From positions 696,926,197 to 696,990,196 of the forward strand of contig VDFB02270651.1 of assembly GCA_007258455.2 (NCBI GenBank): a stretch of DNA of 64,000 nucleotides, in the 5' to 3' direction. Under the pieces are notes generated by a model, which saw only the letters and a list, made by a program, of their open reading frames with translations, ran no database searches and had not been told where the DNA came from. Source of the stretch: Sequoia sempervirens. Lineage: Eukaryota > Streptophyta > Pinopsida > Cupressales > Cupressaceae. The translations under genes were made by a program, and so were the position numbers. Within the stretch, counting starts at the first letter, position 1, and every line of letters starts with the position of its first letter. Shown in pieces: positions 12,269-24,504 of the stretch.

Positions 12269-13722
12269 CAAGGCTAATTGTTGATGAGCCCCCGAGACAC
12301 AAAAACACAAAAACATTCAAAAAACACAAAATCCAAAAACATTCAATCTCAGAAAACACAAAAACATTTTCAAAATCCTAAAAATACCAAAATAAACCTC
12401 AAAACATCTCAACAAAATCAAAGACATCCAAATATTTGAAAAAATCCATCTGTCCCATTTCACTTTCACCCACAATAATCTCATCCATAATAAATCAATC
12501 GTCACCTTCACCCTTTGGAAAAAAAAAAAGAAAATAACCACAACAATAAGAAAAAGCAAACTTCAAATGCAAAATCAAAATGGAAACAACAAACTTTTAA
12601 ATGCAAAATCAAACTCTCAAGATCATTCACAAAAATTTCAATCAACCTTATATCAATAGCCTTTCAAACAACCTATCGACTTGCCATCATCCACTAACAT
12701 GTCCTAGGATGCATCCTTCCTACAATGGATATTATCTTCAACATTCACTTTAGATTCTTATCCTCAAAACACATCCCTTTAGCTAGAGGTATGAAGAACA
12801 TTGACTTGTTTGTGTAGTTGATCTTTTATTTTGATTTATCTTATTTCACTCATTCCAATGACCTCTCGATGATGTCTAATCAAAATGATTTAGGGAGAAA
12901 AGAATGGGACATTGATCATTATCTTTTGTCTGATGTGCACGTTGGATGTTCTTGTAATATAACTTGGTGAATACTTGCTTTGTTAGGTATGCATGGAAGG
13001 TTTTTTGGGTAGCTTGTTGACTATTGCATTGATAGGTTATACCATTTTGTGTTTTGGTTTGAGATGTTTGAAATATGTGAAGTACAACCTAGTAAGGTTT
13101 TCGTATGTCAAGTGTGAACAAGAATACTCCTATATGTTTTTCAAGTCAAATTCCATCTCACTAGATACAACACCATCCTGGTTCTTTATACCTTGATGCA
13201 TCGTATCTATGTGTGTTATCAAACATAAGGTAAGTAAGCCCTTTTAAAATCCCCATTATTGATAAGCAATCCATCATCGTCAATCATAAATCCTCATCTA
13301 TAATAAAGTCTTCATGGAATTTTTGGACTTCTACATCTTCTTAGAATCAAGGGTTCATCCATCTTATTCTTCTCATTCTTATATCTTTACTAACATTTCT
13401 ATCCAAGTATCGAATCTGTGTGTTATATCAAAATATTCATGAGGCTACCCATGGTCGATGACTGTCTATACATCACCAAAATTTTCTACATCAAACATTT
13501 GAGTTTTCTAGTCATCTCTGATCTAAACTAATCTTGAACCTCTTTGTCATCAGAGTGACCCTCAAATCAAACTTTTCACTCGATCTCTCAAGGGGGAAGT
13601 GTACTAGTATACTTCTTTCTACCGAGCATCTGAAAAAATAAAAATAAAATTGAATTTTTGATCTCGCCAAGGTTATTCTTTGAACCAACGCAGTAGGTAC
13701 ATTGCTTCAAAGAGGGGCAAAA
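12269..13722 (+). other. 3' internal region of an older LTR element, E1 target
   Basis: It begins CAAGGCTAATTG, then GAGCCCCCGAGACA, then many AAAACACAAAAACATT repeats. The same order occurs on the minus strand from about 63,550 downward. Short ORFs (12,993-13,196 for example) show no family I know. The stretch ends in a polypurine tract. Confidence 0.5.
13709..13722 (+). other. Polypurine tract before an LTR
   Basis: AAAGAGGGGCAAAA sits directly before TGTAGATG, the expected layout of a polypurine tract and a 3' LTR start. A near-identical AAAGGGGCAAAA plus TGTAGACA is found on the minus strand at 62,507-62,519. Confidence 0.65.
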
Positions 13723-14900
13723 TGTAGATGTTCAAATTATCCTGATTGATATCATGGTCTTGATCCTGATTCACTAACATCAGTTCTTCCTAAATCACTT
13801 CCTTACTAACCAATTAGTTAAATAATCCTTATTTAATTAATTCATCATTATCTTCTTTTAATTAAATAAATCACTTTATTTGATTAAATCATTATCTTCT
13901 CTTAATTAAATAAATTATTTTATTTGATTAATCATTATCTTTTCTTATTAAATAAATCACTTTATTTGATTAAATCATTATCTTCTCTTAATTAAATATA
14001 TCATTTTATATGATTAATCCTAATGTTCCTCTTTTAATTAAATAAATCACTTTATTTGATTAAATCATAATAGTCCTTTAATTAAATAAATTAACCTTTA
14101 TTTGATTTAAATCTAATGTCATCATCCATTTTAATTAAATAAATCAAAATTTATTTAATTAAATCTAATATTCATTATTCCTCCCATTTGGTTTAAATAA
14201 ATCCAAAAATCTAAGTCAAATGTCAAATCAAACTAATTTCCATCTAATTCAATTAAATCATGATTAACTCTAACTCTAATCCTCCAATCCTCTAGACTTT
14301 ATAACTTGCACATGTAAATCAATTTAATTGATTTATTAATTCTTCTATTTCATTCAAAAAGGGCATCTCTTTGGAATATTCGTCCAATTTGAAATCTCCC
14401 TGCTAAAAGGACTTGTCCTCCAACATGGCATTTATAACTCTTACAAGTCTTTTTTCTTGAGCCAAGTGGATTTAACTCCTCTTTCACATCTTATTCCACA
14501 AGCCATCTTTCAAAATTCAAAATTCCACCTAATTTCATTTATTTTCACATTAATCAAAATGTGCTCCACTTCTCTTCAATAGCATGTTGACAAGTGGCAC
14601 ATTGTTATTGGTTCATCTTTAGTCCCACATCCTCCATGTTTCTCACTTCTCCATCTTTCTTTCCTATAAATGGAGGACTCCTCTATTGATTTTGGATCCA
14701 CAACTTGAGCCAAAGTCATTATCTATAAATTTAGAGAAAATTCATCCATCTTTTGTCAAATTTATCATAGCATTTCATCAGCATAGCTAGGTTATTGATA
14801 ATTTTCATCAAGGATCCCATTGTTCATCATTAAATCTTAAAAATAATTGGGAAAGGGGTACTTTCCACATCAAAGTAGAACTAGTTCCCCCATGGGATGT
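13723..14900 (+). repeat. LTR start and body (gypsy-type), right end not found
   Basis: It starts TGTAGATGTTC after a polypurine tract. It holds an AT-rich minisatellite like the one in the minus-strand LTR at 61.5-62.5 kb. The right border is not visible; the given end is an estimate. Confidence 0.45.
13810..14190 (+). repeat. AT-rich minisatellite, about eight units of 43-52 bp
   Basis: Repeats of TTAATTAAATAAATCACTT, then TATTTGATTAAATCATTAT and CTTCTC, start near 13,856, 13,901, 13,945, 13,988, 14,033, 14,078 and 14,130, with degraded units at both edges. Each unit is partly palindromic (TTAATTAAATAAA with TTTATTTGATTAA). Confidence 0.85.
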
Positions 14901-16120
14901 TGGTTTGAATGTTTTGGATAAGATTACTTAGCTTCCAATATATTTTATTTGATATTCTCTCTTGTTTTCTTGTTCATTTCATTTCAATGAATTGCATGGG
15001 GAATTATTGTTTTGGATGTGCTTGATGACTAACATTGGATTGTTTGTTCATGTTTGAGCATGTCTAAGATAACCATTCACACTTTGAAAGCAATAATCCA
15101 CCCAAAATTGCAACGGGAGATAAGGAAAATGAACCCACATAGGCATAATTGAATAAAGAATAGTTAACCTTTCATAGCTTGGTGAAACCATTTCCAAACA
15201 TAGAAGATATTAAAGATAAATAAGAATTATGATCTATATAATATAGAATTAGTACCTACTTTGATGAATACATAATTTTCAACCATGGGATTATCATTCT
15301 TTTTCAAATTTGGTAAGAAGGCTTATTTAAGATCCTTGAGCAATGTATTTCCTAATGCCCCCTTGTTCTTACATATCTCAATTTAGTTTAATTCAAAGAG
15401 TTCCATCAAATGCTTTATCTAAAAGAAAAAAACATGTTTTCAATTGGTATTCCATGACATGTTTCATAAAAATATTCTAGTATATTTAATCTTTTGATTG
15501 GAACAACTCAATTAAGTAAAGGATACATAATCTTCACAACACTTGCAAAACATAATATTCATAGTGGATGATGAGTAGTTATTTTCTTGACACATTATTA
15601 TACAAAAAATTATCTTGAATATTATTTAAACACTTTCACAACATAATCCTCTTAGTACAGAATGAATTGTTATGTTCTTGATCCATCACCATATAAACAC
15701 ATTGAAAGATGTATATGTCAACTTTTTGCAATATTATTTCCTATATAGGAAATGGACTTGGATGAAAGATTTATAATTTATAATATAAATAAGAAATGGA
15801 CTTGGGTGAAAAATTTATTTATCACACCAAATAATAAATGTATGTGATAGCATCACTTGTTTCTCTTAGACTCCATTTTTCAAGCATAGCAAATCATTTC
15901 AAATGAAAATGACAAAATGCTTCACAACTAAAGTTGTTAATTGAGGAAAAATAAAATGTTTCCAAGTTCCACCATTGTACACATTTAAAATTGGTTGTAT
16001 ATTGTTGTGAGGGCAAGGAGGATAATTAAAAAATTTATTGCACTTGATAGACTTGAGGATGATCATATGCTTTGGTGTGGAAAACTTAGTCTTCTCAACT
16101 ATTGTGGGAATGTTTCTCTC
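14900..16120. other. No gene seen
   Basis: AT-rich sequence with stops in all frames and no motif, duplicated block or terminal repeat that I could identify. Confidence 0.5.
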
Positions 16121-18320
16121 TTTGATTGTTTTGCATGCCATAATAAGGGATCAATCCGATTGAACATAGCTTAGAGTTATTCAACGTGTTTGGGCACAAA
16201 AAAGGACCATGCCTAGTGTAAATGTACCTATTGGGATGTGCTGGAATAGTTTGTTGGGTCACATGAGTTGCAGAATGAAAGTTGCACCACTTTACAAATT
16301 TAGACTACTTGCATTTGCACTTTTTCCATCAAGTGAAAAATGGACACAACAGGGAAACAAATTTGACATAACAAGAACCAAGAGAGGTTGTAGTAGAGGT
16401 TCCCAACACAATCTCATAGGCTAAGACAAAGAGTTCATAAGTATCACGGTTTTTGAGTAGTAGCCTGTCAAAGATTGCTACCCTTTTGCACTTTGGACCC
16501 TTAAGGGATCGAGCCAGTTGAATGTAGCTCAGAGTGATTCGGTGTGTTTGGTTGTGAAAAAGGACTATTCCTAGTGTAAATGTACCCATCTTGATGCATT
16601 GGAATAGTTTGTTTGGTCACATGAGTTGCAGAACAAAAGTTGCACCACTTTGCAACTTTACACTACTTGCATTTGACACTTTTTCCATCAAGTGAAAAAT
16701 GGACACCACGGGAAAATAACTATCACATAACAAAAATTGAGAGAGGTGATTGTAGAGGGGACTAAAAACATCTCATAGGCTCAAATAGATAGTTTGTAAG
16801 CATCACGATTTCCAAGTAGTAGCCCGTCAAAGATTGCTACCATTTTGCACTTTGAACCCTTAAGGGATTGAGTCTAATGAATGTAGCTCAGAGTGATTCG
16901 GCATGTTTGGGTGAGAAAGAGGACCATTAATAGTATAAAATTACACATCTAGATTCACTAAAATAGTTTATTTTGTCACACAAGTTATAGAATAAAAGTT
17001 GCACCACTTTGCAACTTTATACTGCTTGCATTTGACACATTTTCCATCAAGTGAAAAATGGACACCACGGGAAAATGAATTTGAGATAACAAACACTAAG
17101 ATAGGTTATTGTAGAGGGGGCCAACGTGATATCATAGGCTCAAATGAATATTTTGTAAGAATCATAGTCTTTGAGTAGTATTATGTCAAAGATTGTTGCC
17201 CTTTTGCACTTTGGACCTTTAAGGGATCGAACTAGTTGAATGTAGCTCATAGTTATTTAGAATGTTTGGGTGAGAAAGGGGACCATGCCTAGTGTAAAAA
17301 TACCCATATAGATGCATTTGAATAGTTCATTTGGTCACATGAGTTGCAAAATGAAAGTTACACCATTTTACAACTTTACACTACTTGCATTTCACACTTT
17401 TCCATCAAGTGAAAACTGAGCGCCACGGGAAAATGACAACAAGATAAAAAAAATCGAGAGAGGTTATTGTAGAGGGGCCTAATTTGATCCCATAGGCTCA
17501 TATAGAGAGTTCATAAGCATCATATTTTTCAAGTAGTATCCCATCAAAGATTTCTACCCTTTTGCATTTTGGGCCCTTAAGGAATCGAGTTAGTTCAACA
17601 TAGCTCGAAGTCATTCGACATGATTAGGTGTGAAAGAGGACCATGCCTACTGTAAATTTATCCATCCAGATGCATTGGAACAATTCATTTGGTCACATGT
17701 GTTGCAGAACAAAAGTTGCACCACTTTGCAACTTTACGCTACTTGCATTTGACACTTTTTCCATCAAGTGAAAATTGGACACCATGGAAAAATGACTCTG
17801 AGATAACAAAAATTGAGATATGTTATTGTAGAGGGGCCCAACATGATTCCATAGACTCAAATAAATATTTCATAAGCATCATGGTTTCTGAGGAGTATCC
17901 TGTCAAATATTGCCACCCTTTTGTACTTTGGACCCTTAAGGGATCGAGCCGGTTGAACGTGGCTCAAAGTGATTCAACATTTTTTGGGTGTGAAAGAAGA
18001 CCATTCTTAGTTTAAATGTACCCATCTAGATGCATTGGAACATTTTTTTTGGTCATACAAGTTGCACAACAAAAGTTGCACCACTTTGAAACTTTACACT
18101 ACTTGTATTTGACACTTTTTCCATCGAATAAAAATTAGACACCACAGGAAAATGACTCTAAGATAACAAAAACCAAGAGAGGTTATTGTAGAGGGGTCCA
18201 ACACAATATTGTAGGCTCGGAAAAATTCTCATAACTGACATGGTCTTTGGGTAATAGGCCATCAAAGATTTCTACCCTTTTGCAATTTGGACTATTGAGG
18301 GATTATGTTGCATGAATTAC
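16120..18320. repeat. 359-bp tandem repeat array (six full units plus partial ends)
   Basis: The anchor AAGGGATCGAGCCAGTTGA and its variants recurs at 16,147, 16,505, 16,864, 17,223, 17,581, 17,940 and 18,299, that is at spacings of 358, 359, 359, 358, 359 and 359. Each unit also has the blocks GTTGCACCACTTTGCAACTTT, TTTTTCCATCAAGTGAAAA and GATTGCTACCCTTTTGCACTT in the same order. Units differ by scattered substitutions but barely at all in length. ORFs that cross the array (16,209-16,424 and 17,689-18,015) are by-products of the repeat. Confidence 0.95.
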
Positions 18321-18820
18321 AAATTTTTTAGGGTAGCAATAAATTTCAAAATTTGAGTAAATAACATTACAAATTTTTATGTGAAAATATGGTATGCTAT
18401 ATTGATATTGATATATAATAATTACATTTATTTGGTTTAATAAATTATTTTTTTATAATAAGCTAGTCAATTGGTGCTAGTTAAAATAGAGAGAGAATAA
18501 AAGAAGAAAAAGAATGATTGGTAGCCATCAATGGTTATTACACTCACTATATTAATAATATGATTTTTACAAGAAAATGAGATTTATTTGGCAGTCCTAA
18601 TTCTTGTGTTTGTGCTACAATTGTCTAATATGCTTCATACACCATTCTGAAATCCAAGTGCTTGTACTTGTAGGAAAATTAATTTCTTAAAACTATCCAG
18701 TGGTAATACAAAATCATGAGAAAAAAATAAAACTATATGAATTCCAACACCCCACTTAAATCAAATATTTAATCAATGTGACCCACTTTCATGCACACAA
18801 ACTCAACTTATAAGATTCTC
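18320..18820. other. No gene seen
   Basis: AT-rich, with a short ATATTGATATTGATATATAAT tract near 18,400; nothing else recognised. Confidence 0.5.
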
Positions 18821-18821
18821 T

Positions 18822-19807
18822 CATAAGGTGATCCCACAAAGTTGGTTTACAATTTCTGGGAGATTCTGATTTTTGCTGAAATCACATATTTTTAGAAAAT
18901 ATAATGATTTAATCCTTAAAAAGCTCCATTTAATGCATTCCAATTGAAGAGGGTTTGATCAAACTACCTTAGATCAAACCCCCTTGTATAGAACCTTGCT
19001 AGTTTTAAACCATACCTATAATGAAGTCTCCTTTACACCTATCAAAATGTTGATAAAAAACCACTTTTGATTTACCTTTTGGGGGATCAAATGAATTCAT
19101 TTAATTTAATTTTTTTTAAGTATTTATTCCTTATTATAAGATTCCCAAAAAGTATAATTTTAAATAAATTTAATTTTATTATTATATTTATTTTTTATTT
19201 CAGAATGTAGGTTTTCACCGAAAATCAAACTCTCTATTCTCACATGTGGAAAAATAGAAGATTATCAATTTTTTTGAAAATATGAATGCACCAGATATTG
19301 AAGTCCTTGATCCAACAAAAAAAAATATTGAATTTTGATTATTACAAAAAAAATTGTGTTATACGGTCCGCCTATGTCTGAATTGTAATTGGTTTGACTT
19401 CGAAACTTGATTAAGGAAAAAATATTCAATAAAACACTATGAAACCAATTGGAAGCACTAGATATCATAGTTAAAAATCTAGATTCAAAAAAACTAGAAT
19501 TTTATCCTTCATGGAAAAAAAGTTGTGTTATATGGTGAATGTCACTCCTTAAAAATGGCATTTACTGAAAAAAAAATAGTTTTCAAAAGAGATAGAAAAA
19601 GAAGTGCAATATGATTACAAATTTTTTGAAAAAAATGTATTTAGAATCTACAGAAAAAATTCCACAAATAAATAGTTTGAATCATCTTCAAATTTCTCAC
19701 GGTTTAGCACTATAGGTGCCCGAAAGTTAAGATTTAGTTCAAAAAAATCAGTTCAGTGTCTAGTTTGGCCAAAAATTGTAAACCAGTATTGTGAGATCAC
19801 CCCATAA
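18822..19807. mobile_element. Non-autonomous DNA transposon with about 33-bp terminal inverted repeats
   Basis: Left end (18,827) reads GGTGATC.CACAA..TGGTTTACAATTT.TGG. The reverse complement of the right end (up to 19,802) reads GGGTGATC.CACAA..TGGTTTACAATTT.TGG. CATAA occurs directly outside both ends (18,822-18,826 and 19,803-19,807), a candidate target duplication. The 970-bp interior has no transposase. Superfamily not assigned: five-base duplication plus these ends does not match a plant family I can name with confidence. Confidence 0.6.
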
Positions 19808-19998
19808 TAACCAAAAAAACAATTCAAGAATGCCTTAGGTAATTCATTCTCATAGATCTTTTACAATATCACTCCTATATTCGAGATTCTCTTATAATGT
19901 CTACATCATAGGTGCTCATGATGAGGTTAACTTAAAAAGAATAACTTGAAATTCCCTTGCGAAGCTTCACATGCTCTTTAATAACATTTGGCTTAAAA

Positions 19999-20347
19999 TC
20001 AGAATTCAGATTTGTCAAGATCATCAAAATAAGGATGTTGCATTGCTTTTTTGGCTGAGATTCTTTTGGACAACTCATAAATCAGCATTTTATGCAAGGA
20101 GACACCAATCAATTTTTAGCAGTTTACTTACAAATAGGCAAAGTAAAAGAAGAAAAAGAAAGAGCATCCAAAATGGAAATGAAATGAAAATAGATGGAAG
20201 GTACTTACAAACAACAAATCCACACCATTTGGTTCCAAGTTGGGAACAACAAGGCTTAAATCTTGATGCTTCCATTGAGGATAGGCATGTCGGTCTCTCA
20301 ACTTAGTCACTCCTGGTCATACATCTTCATTGGGAGTTCCAAGATAC
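19999..20347 (-). pseudogene. CDKB: B-type cyclin-dependent kinase (CDKB), last two exons, broken
   Basis: CDKB kinases are plant-specific cell-cycle kinases. Exon A (20,347 down to 20,209) encodes LGTPNEDV-PGV, then HAYPQW and VVPNLEPNGVDLL, the C-lobe of these kinases. It follows an AG and ends at a canonical GTAAGT donor (20,208-20,203). Exon B (20,092 down to 19,999) encodes KML, then [19 protein letters not shown] and KSEF with a TGA stop, the usual CDKB C-terminus. The breaks are a TGA in place of the Trp of the WPG motif, and an AT where the acceptor AG before exon B is expected. The ATP-binding lobe and the catalytic HRD/DFG exons were not found nearby, so this is a truncated copy. 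The kept intron argues for DNA-level capture or duplication, not retroposition. Confidence 0.85.
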
Positions 20348-20349
20348 CT

Positions 20350-20890
20350 ATTGCACACAACAAACTCTCATGAATTGAACATGAATAGAATGTAACCAAA
20401 CTATTACTTTCCAACATTTTGGAAACTTGTAACCTATTATGAAAACAACACAATTTAATCTTCCACTTAATTTAATAGTCTATAGAGAATATCCTACATC
20501 ATTTCTTTTGCATATTTTTGAGAAAAAATAAAATACCATTGAACTTTGTATCCTTTGCCATAGTTCTAAACATAAAGTGTACTACATTTGCAAGTTTGAT
20601 AACTTCATCAATCACCTACATACATGATATGAACATTAGATGATAGCATTAGCATCATAGCATTTCCATCATACAGATTAATGTGCATACAAGTACAAAT
20701 TAATAAGAACCAATGTGCATACTTAAAAATTAATCCAATGAACCATCCAAGTCTACTCTACTCTTTATTGTGTCAAGCATTGTCTTATGGTCAGACTCAT
20801 GCACCTTCCATAAGGTCTTGTTTAAAGGTCTACCATCATATTTTGTCAAACAAACATTGGATGCTACAACAAGGTTCAAGTAATGAATAA
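20350..20890. other. No gene seen between CDKB fragment and next remnant
   Basis: Intron-like AT-rich sequence. I searched the minus strand for the preceding kinase exons and did not recognise any. Confidence 0.4.
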
Positions 20891-20899
20891 TATTCTGAT

Positions 20900-22910
20900 G
20901 CATGTTAAAGTCCTGAAATAGCCAAAATTTAACACTCTTATGTGGCTACCTTCTAAGCCACATTCCAGTAACAACTAAGCCTATAGGGTATTTGATGTTT
21001 TCTCCATCTATAATTGGGGCCTCCAATTTATTTTTGGCCCTAACACAATGACACAAGTAATAATTTGTTCCTTCTTCATTGTCTTCATCTATAATAACTG
21101 CATAGACAGGCCATGCATTGATATGTGCAACAAATTAGATGAAATTAGTCAACATTACAAATACACTACAAATTAAGATAACAATAGGAATTTCAAAAAC
21201 TATGCAAGTAGATATATTACTTGGTTTAACTAGATCTAATATTTTTTCAAAGTCAACTGATGAATCCATTTGTGTTAGTTCCAATGTTGTCAACAAGTGA
21301 TATGTGTGAAGTGGGCTAAGATAATGTCCATTTCTCAACCCACTCCTTTGACTCACAATCATTCCAATATTCCATTGTACATGAAGAACAAAAGCATGCC
21401 ATCTTCTGTGTATGGATACTCCATGAACCTACATTTGAGATAAGGAAAGAGCGTATCTCACTTGATCCTATCAGTGTACAATAATCCTCATATGGTGCAA
21501 TGTTATTATCATCCATCAACCAAAAAAATATATGAACTAAAGATTTACCTTCATTTCCTAGACCCATCGAAGCATTACACCAATCGATGATTGATTTTGC
21601 ATCTATCAACTTTGCATTGTCTTTATACTTTAACTCTTCTTGTGTTGATTCTCTTTTGACACATTCTCCTACACCATTATGCTCCCCCCTTTCCATTGCC
21701 AGCCTCACAAAAGTTCCACATATGTTGAACACCTGTAATGACATGCATCCTAATAAACCAATAGAACATGCTAAAGTTCTTGAATTGTACTGAATAGTTT
21801 TCTAACCATATTGTATGTTGACCATATGTTATGGCCCTCTGAGCCAAATCATTGTAGAACAACAAGAAGCAACCTTGCACAAACTATAGAGAATGTGTGC
21901 GATCATCACTAATATAAAAGTGATACTCCCTCAATACCTTCCTTTGGTCCTCTGTACTATTAGCTGCATGAATGATTGCTATATGTACAAATATCAAAAC
22001 CTATGTGGAGTTGTAGTCTTGTGATTGCACCTCATGTTGTGGTTGTAGAGTGTAGTTCTCTACAAATTTGACCACTAAAACTATGCTTCCAACTAGAAAG
22101 GTGGCCTTAAATAACTTGAATTATGTGTCCAACCATCAGTCTCTATGGGTATGCCTTGCATAATCATACACTATATTGTCACAAAACATAGACATAATCT
22201 GATACACTAGAATCTTCCAAATAACCAAATCACACCTTTTTGCTTGATTACCATATTTTTTAATGTATTCCACCTTTTTATACTTCTTGAACTCTACTAG
22301 TTGCTTGCCGGCCTCATGTGTGCTTTCCATATGTTGACATATTGGCATACGCTACAAACCACTGCAACACTGACATGAACCATCCAAGCATTTTTTCTTG
22401 TAGAATATTTGGCCATCCTCTATTTCACATAATTTTTTTGATAAGAACTCTCTTGAAGATGTTGGTGGGGCTTGTATTCCACAATCCTACAAAACATCAT
22501 TAGTATGCAAATCTAAACATATATAATGCTAAACATCATAATGGTTAGTGAATTCAATATGTAGTCTACAACAACAAGTAGTGCATGTGTGATTTATTGT
22601 TTAATCATTTCAAAATATCTTTGAAAAATTTGAATTTGAGGATAATCCTATTGAAATTTACAAAAAATTGGGTTTGAGTCATATCTAAAAAAAGCTTTGG
22701 ATGTGGCTCATGGTTCCAACTACCGATTCTCCTTCTTACCACATCCCTTTGATTCAGAGATGGCCTTGTGTTATTCTTCCAATACACTTCAATTAGTTTT
22801 CTCAATGCTTCAATTATTTTTTTAATCTTTCTGTGGGAGTATCGCCAAGAATGCCCATAATTCATTTGAATTGGTGCCCTTAATTCTTTTCCACCTTTGA
22901 ACAACTCTTG
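20900..22910 (-). pseudogene. Unidentified coding remnant, possibly transposon-derived
   Basis: Several minus-strand segments look like former coding sequence in different frames, perhaps exons: 22,904-22,605 (basic, RRRIGSWNHEPHPK), 22,348-22,136, 21,744-21,316 (FCSSC, then C about ten residues on, then WVEKW: a possible Cys-rich metal-binding patch) and about 21,110-20,940 (YAVIIDEDNEEGTNYYLCHC and VTGMWLRR). The spacing suggests one multi-exon gene or a decayed DNA-transposon protein. I do not recognise the family. Confidence 0.45.
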
Positions 22911-23007
22911 ATAAAGTTTTTCTATTAATTCTCAATTGTTCACTTGTCTTTCTAATGAGACAAGATCTTCTTGTTTGACTACTTACCAAAGTCAATGTAA
23001 TGCCACA

Positions 23008-23697
23008 TCAAGTGACATTACTATCCTTTGAGCATGAGGTCTTACCCACACTCTCATAAGAATTCATTAGATTCTTCACAATAGTGTTTTCACTTGAAGA
23101 ATTTGATGTTCTCAACCCAAGAATCTTCATGATGTTTCTATACTTTATACCCTGCATCATTTCAACAAATAGTTGACATCTTGCAATCTCATTTAGCATT
23201 TCAAAGAAAAATTTCCAAATTTAATTAGCATATATTATACAAGTGTGTGCTGGAATCTTTCCTTCCATGTGATACAAAATATCCTCATCAATATTAATCA
23301 AATACTTTGGATTTCCATGCAAAATTTTAGGTGGTGTTCTCCCAGGTGCATACATCTCAACATTTGGAATTTCATCAATATTTAAGTGAGGTGGTATAGA
23401 TCGTGTAACTTTGATGAAGGGTAGAATGGATGACATACCTTGAGGTTCACATGGGGATGATGGCATACCTTCTTTTTCAAATCTGAGTGATGATGTACTC
23501 TCAACTTGAGATGTAGTGGATGGTGTCCCTTCATATTCACTTGTAGTAGATGGTGTCCAACCATATTCAGTTGCAGTAGTTGGTGTCCCTCCATATTCAC
23601 TTGTGGTAGATGGTGTCCCTCCATATTCACTTGTTGTTAATGGTGTCCCTTCATATTCACTTGCGGTAGAGGGTGTGTCTCCAACTATGGTATTCAT
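23008..23697 (-). pseudogene. Unidentified ORF with ten-residue repeats
   Basis: An ORF of 158 codons (23,697-23,221) starts with about six copies of TSEYGGTPST-like repeats, followed by PPHLNIDEIPNVEMYAPGR and a short C-terminus. A second segment (23,199-23,008) continues in the same frame after a stop. The repeat region is low-complexity and probably disordered. It may be the N-terminal part of the remnant at 20.9-22.9 kb, which lies downstream on the same strand. Confidence 0.45.
23510..23695 (-). repeat. 30-bp in-frame minisatellite
   Basis: GGTGTCCCTCCATATTCACT plus about ten bases, repeated about six times at 30-bp steps on the + strand. Because the period is divisible by three, the frame is kept. 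Confidence 0.85.
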
Positions 23698-24060
23698 TTT
23701 TTTCTTACCACGATGCTTTCACATTCATAACCTTTGTGCCACTAATGCCTTTTCTCTTTTTGATGGTTAAGGTTCCTCTTCAATTGACTTATTTTCATTA
23801 ATCATATCTAATTTCTTTTTTTGATGATGTTCCCTCATCCATTCTCTATTTTTTTTTATTAGTTTCATACTCTTTGTGTATTGGTTTATTCCTTCACTCC
23901 CTTGACATGGCGGATAATTTAACCTATAGCATGGTAATGAGACAAATATTAGTTCCTAAAACACAAATCCATACAAATAAATGAAATATATGTCATTGAA
24001 GGCTTCATACAAAATACTTACAATCATCATGTAGAAGAGTATTTCTAGCATATAAAAAGG

Positions 24061-24277
24061 TCACAATAATTTTTTGGATGGAATTCCTTAAATAAATGTG
24101 GTAATGTGGCATGCCATGATTGCAAGATAGGCTCACATTTTGCATACATGTCTATGAAAAAAATTATTTTCAAACAATTTGCATTCCTTTTCCATGCTTC
24201 CATTTTGAGCCTATCTTGATATCAAGGCATGCCACATGACCACATTTCTTTAAGGAATTCCATCAAAAAAATCATGT
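24061..24277. mobile_element. Foldback (MITE-like) element with long inverted arms
   Basis: The left arm (24,061-24,139) runs TCACA, TTTTTTGGATGGAATTCC, ATGTGGCATGCCATGAT, AAGATAGGCTCA. The right arm (24,205-24,277) is its reverse complement with few changes and ends TGTGA. About 65 bases separate the arms. No coding capacity. Confidence 0.8.
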
Positions 24278-24310
24278 GAGCATTGGCAAGCCAGTGAGCT
24301 CACTATCATG

Positions 24311-24490
24311 CCAATGTGGTAGGGTTGGCAAGGTAGGGGTAGCATCTGGAAATGCCTGATATAAATGGGGTCTCATGGTGATGAATCACCATGAGACCCA
24401 ATTTCTATGAGGAATTTCATCACCATGAGACCCCATTTCTATGAGGCATTTCCACATGCTACGCCTACCTTGTCAACCCTATCACATTGG
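24311..24490. mobile_element. Palindromic foldback element, family A, copy 1
   Basis: CCAATGTGGTAGGGTTGGCA at the left is mirrored by TGTCAACCCTATCACATTGG at the right. The interior pairs AAATGGGGTCTCATGGTGAT with ATCACCATGAGACC. This copy has an extra inner arm, so it may be a dimer. Confidence 0.75.
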
Positions 24491-24504
24491 AAAGCTAGTG
24501 TGTC

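Noticed and set aside
16120..18320. CRISPR-like or gene-family array
   Set aside because: Units of 359 bp are adjacent without spacers, and no frame stays open through them.
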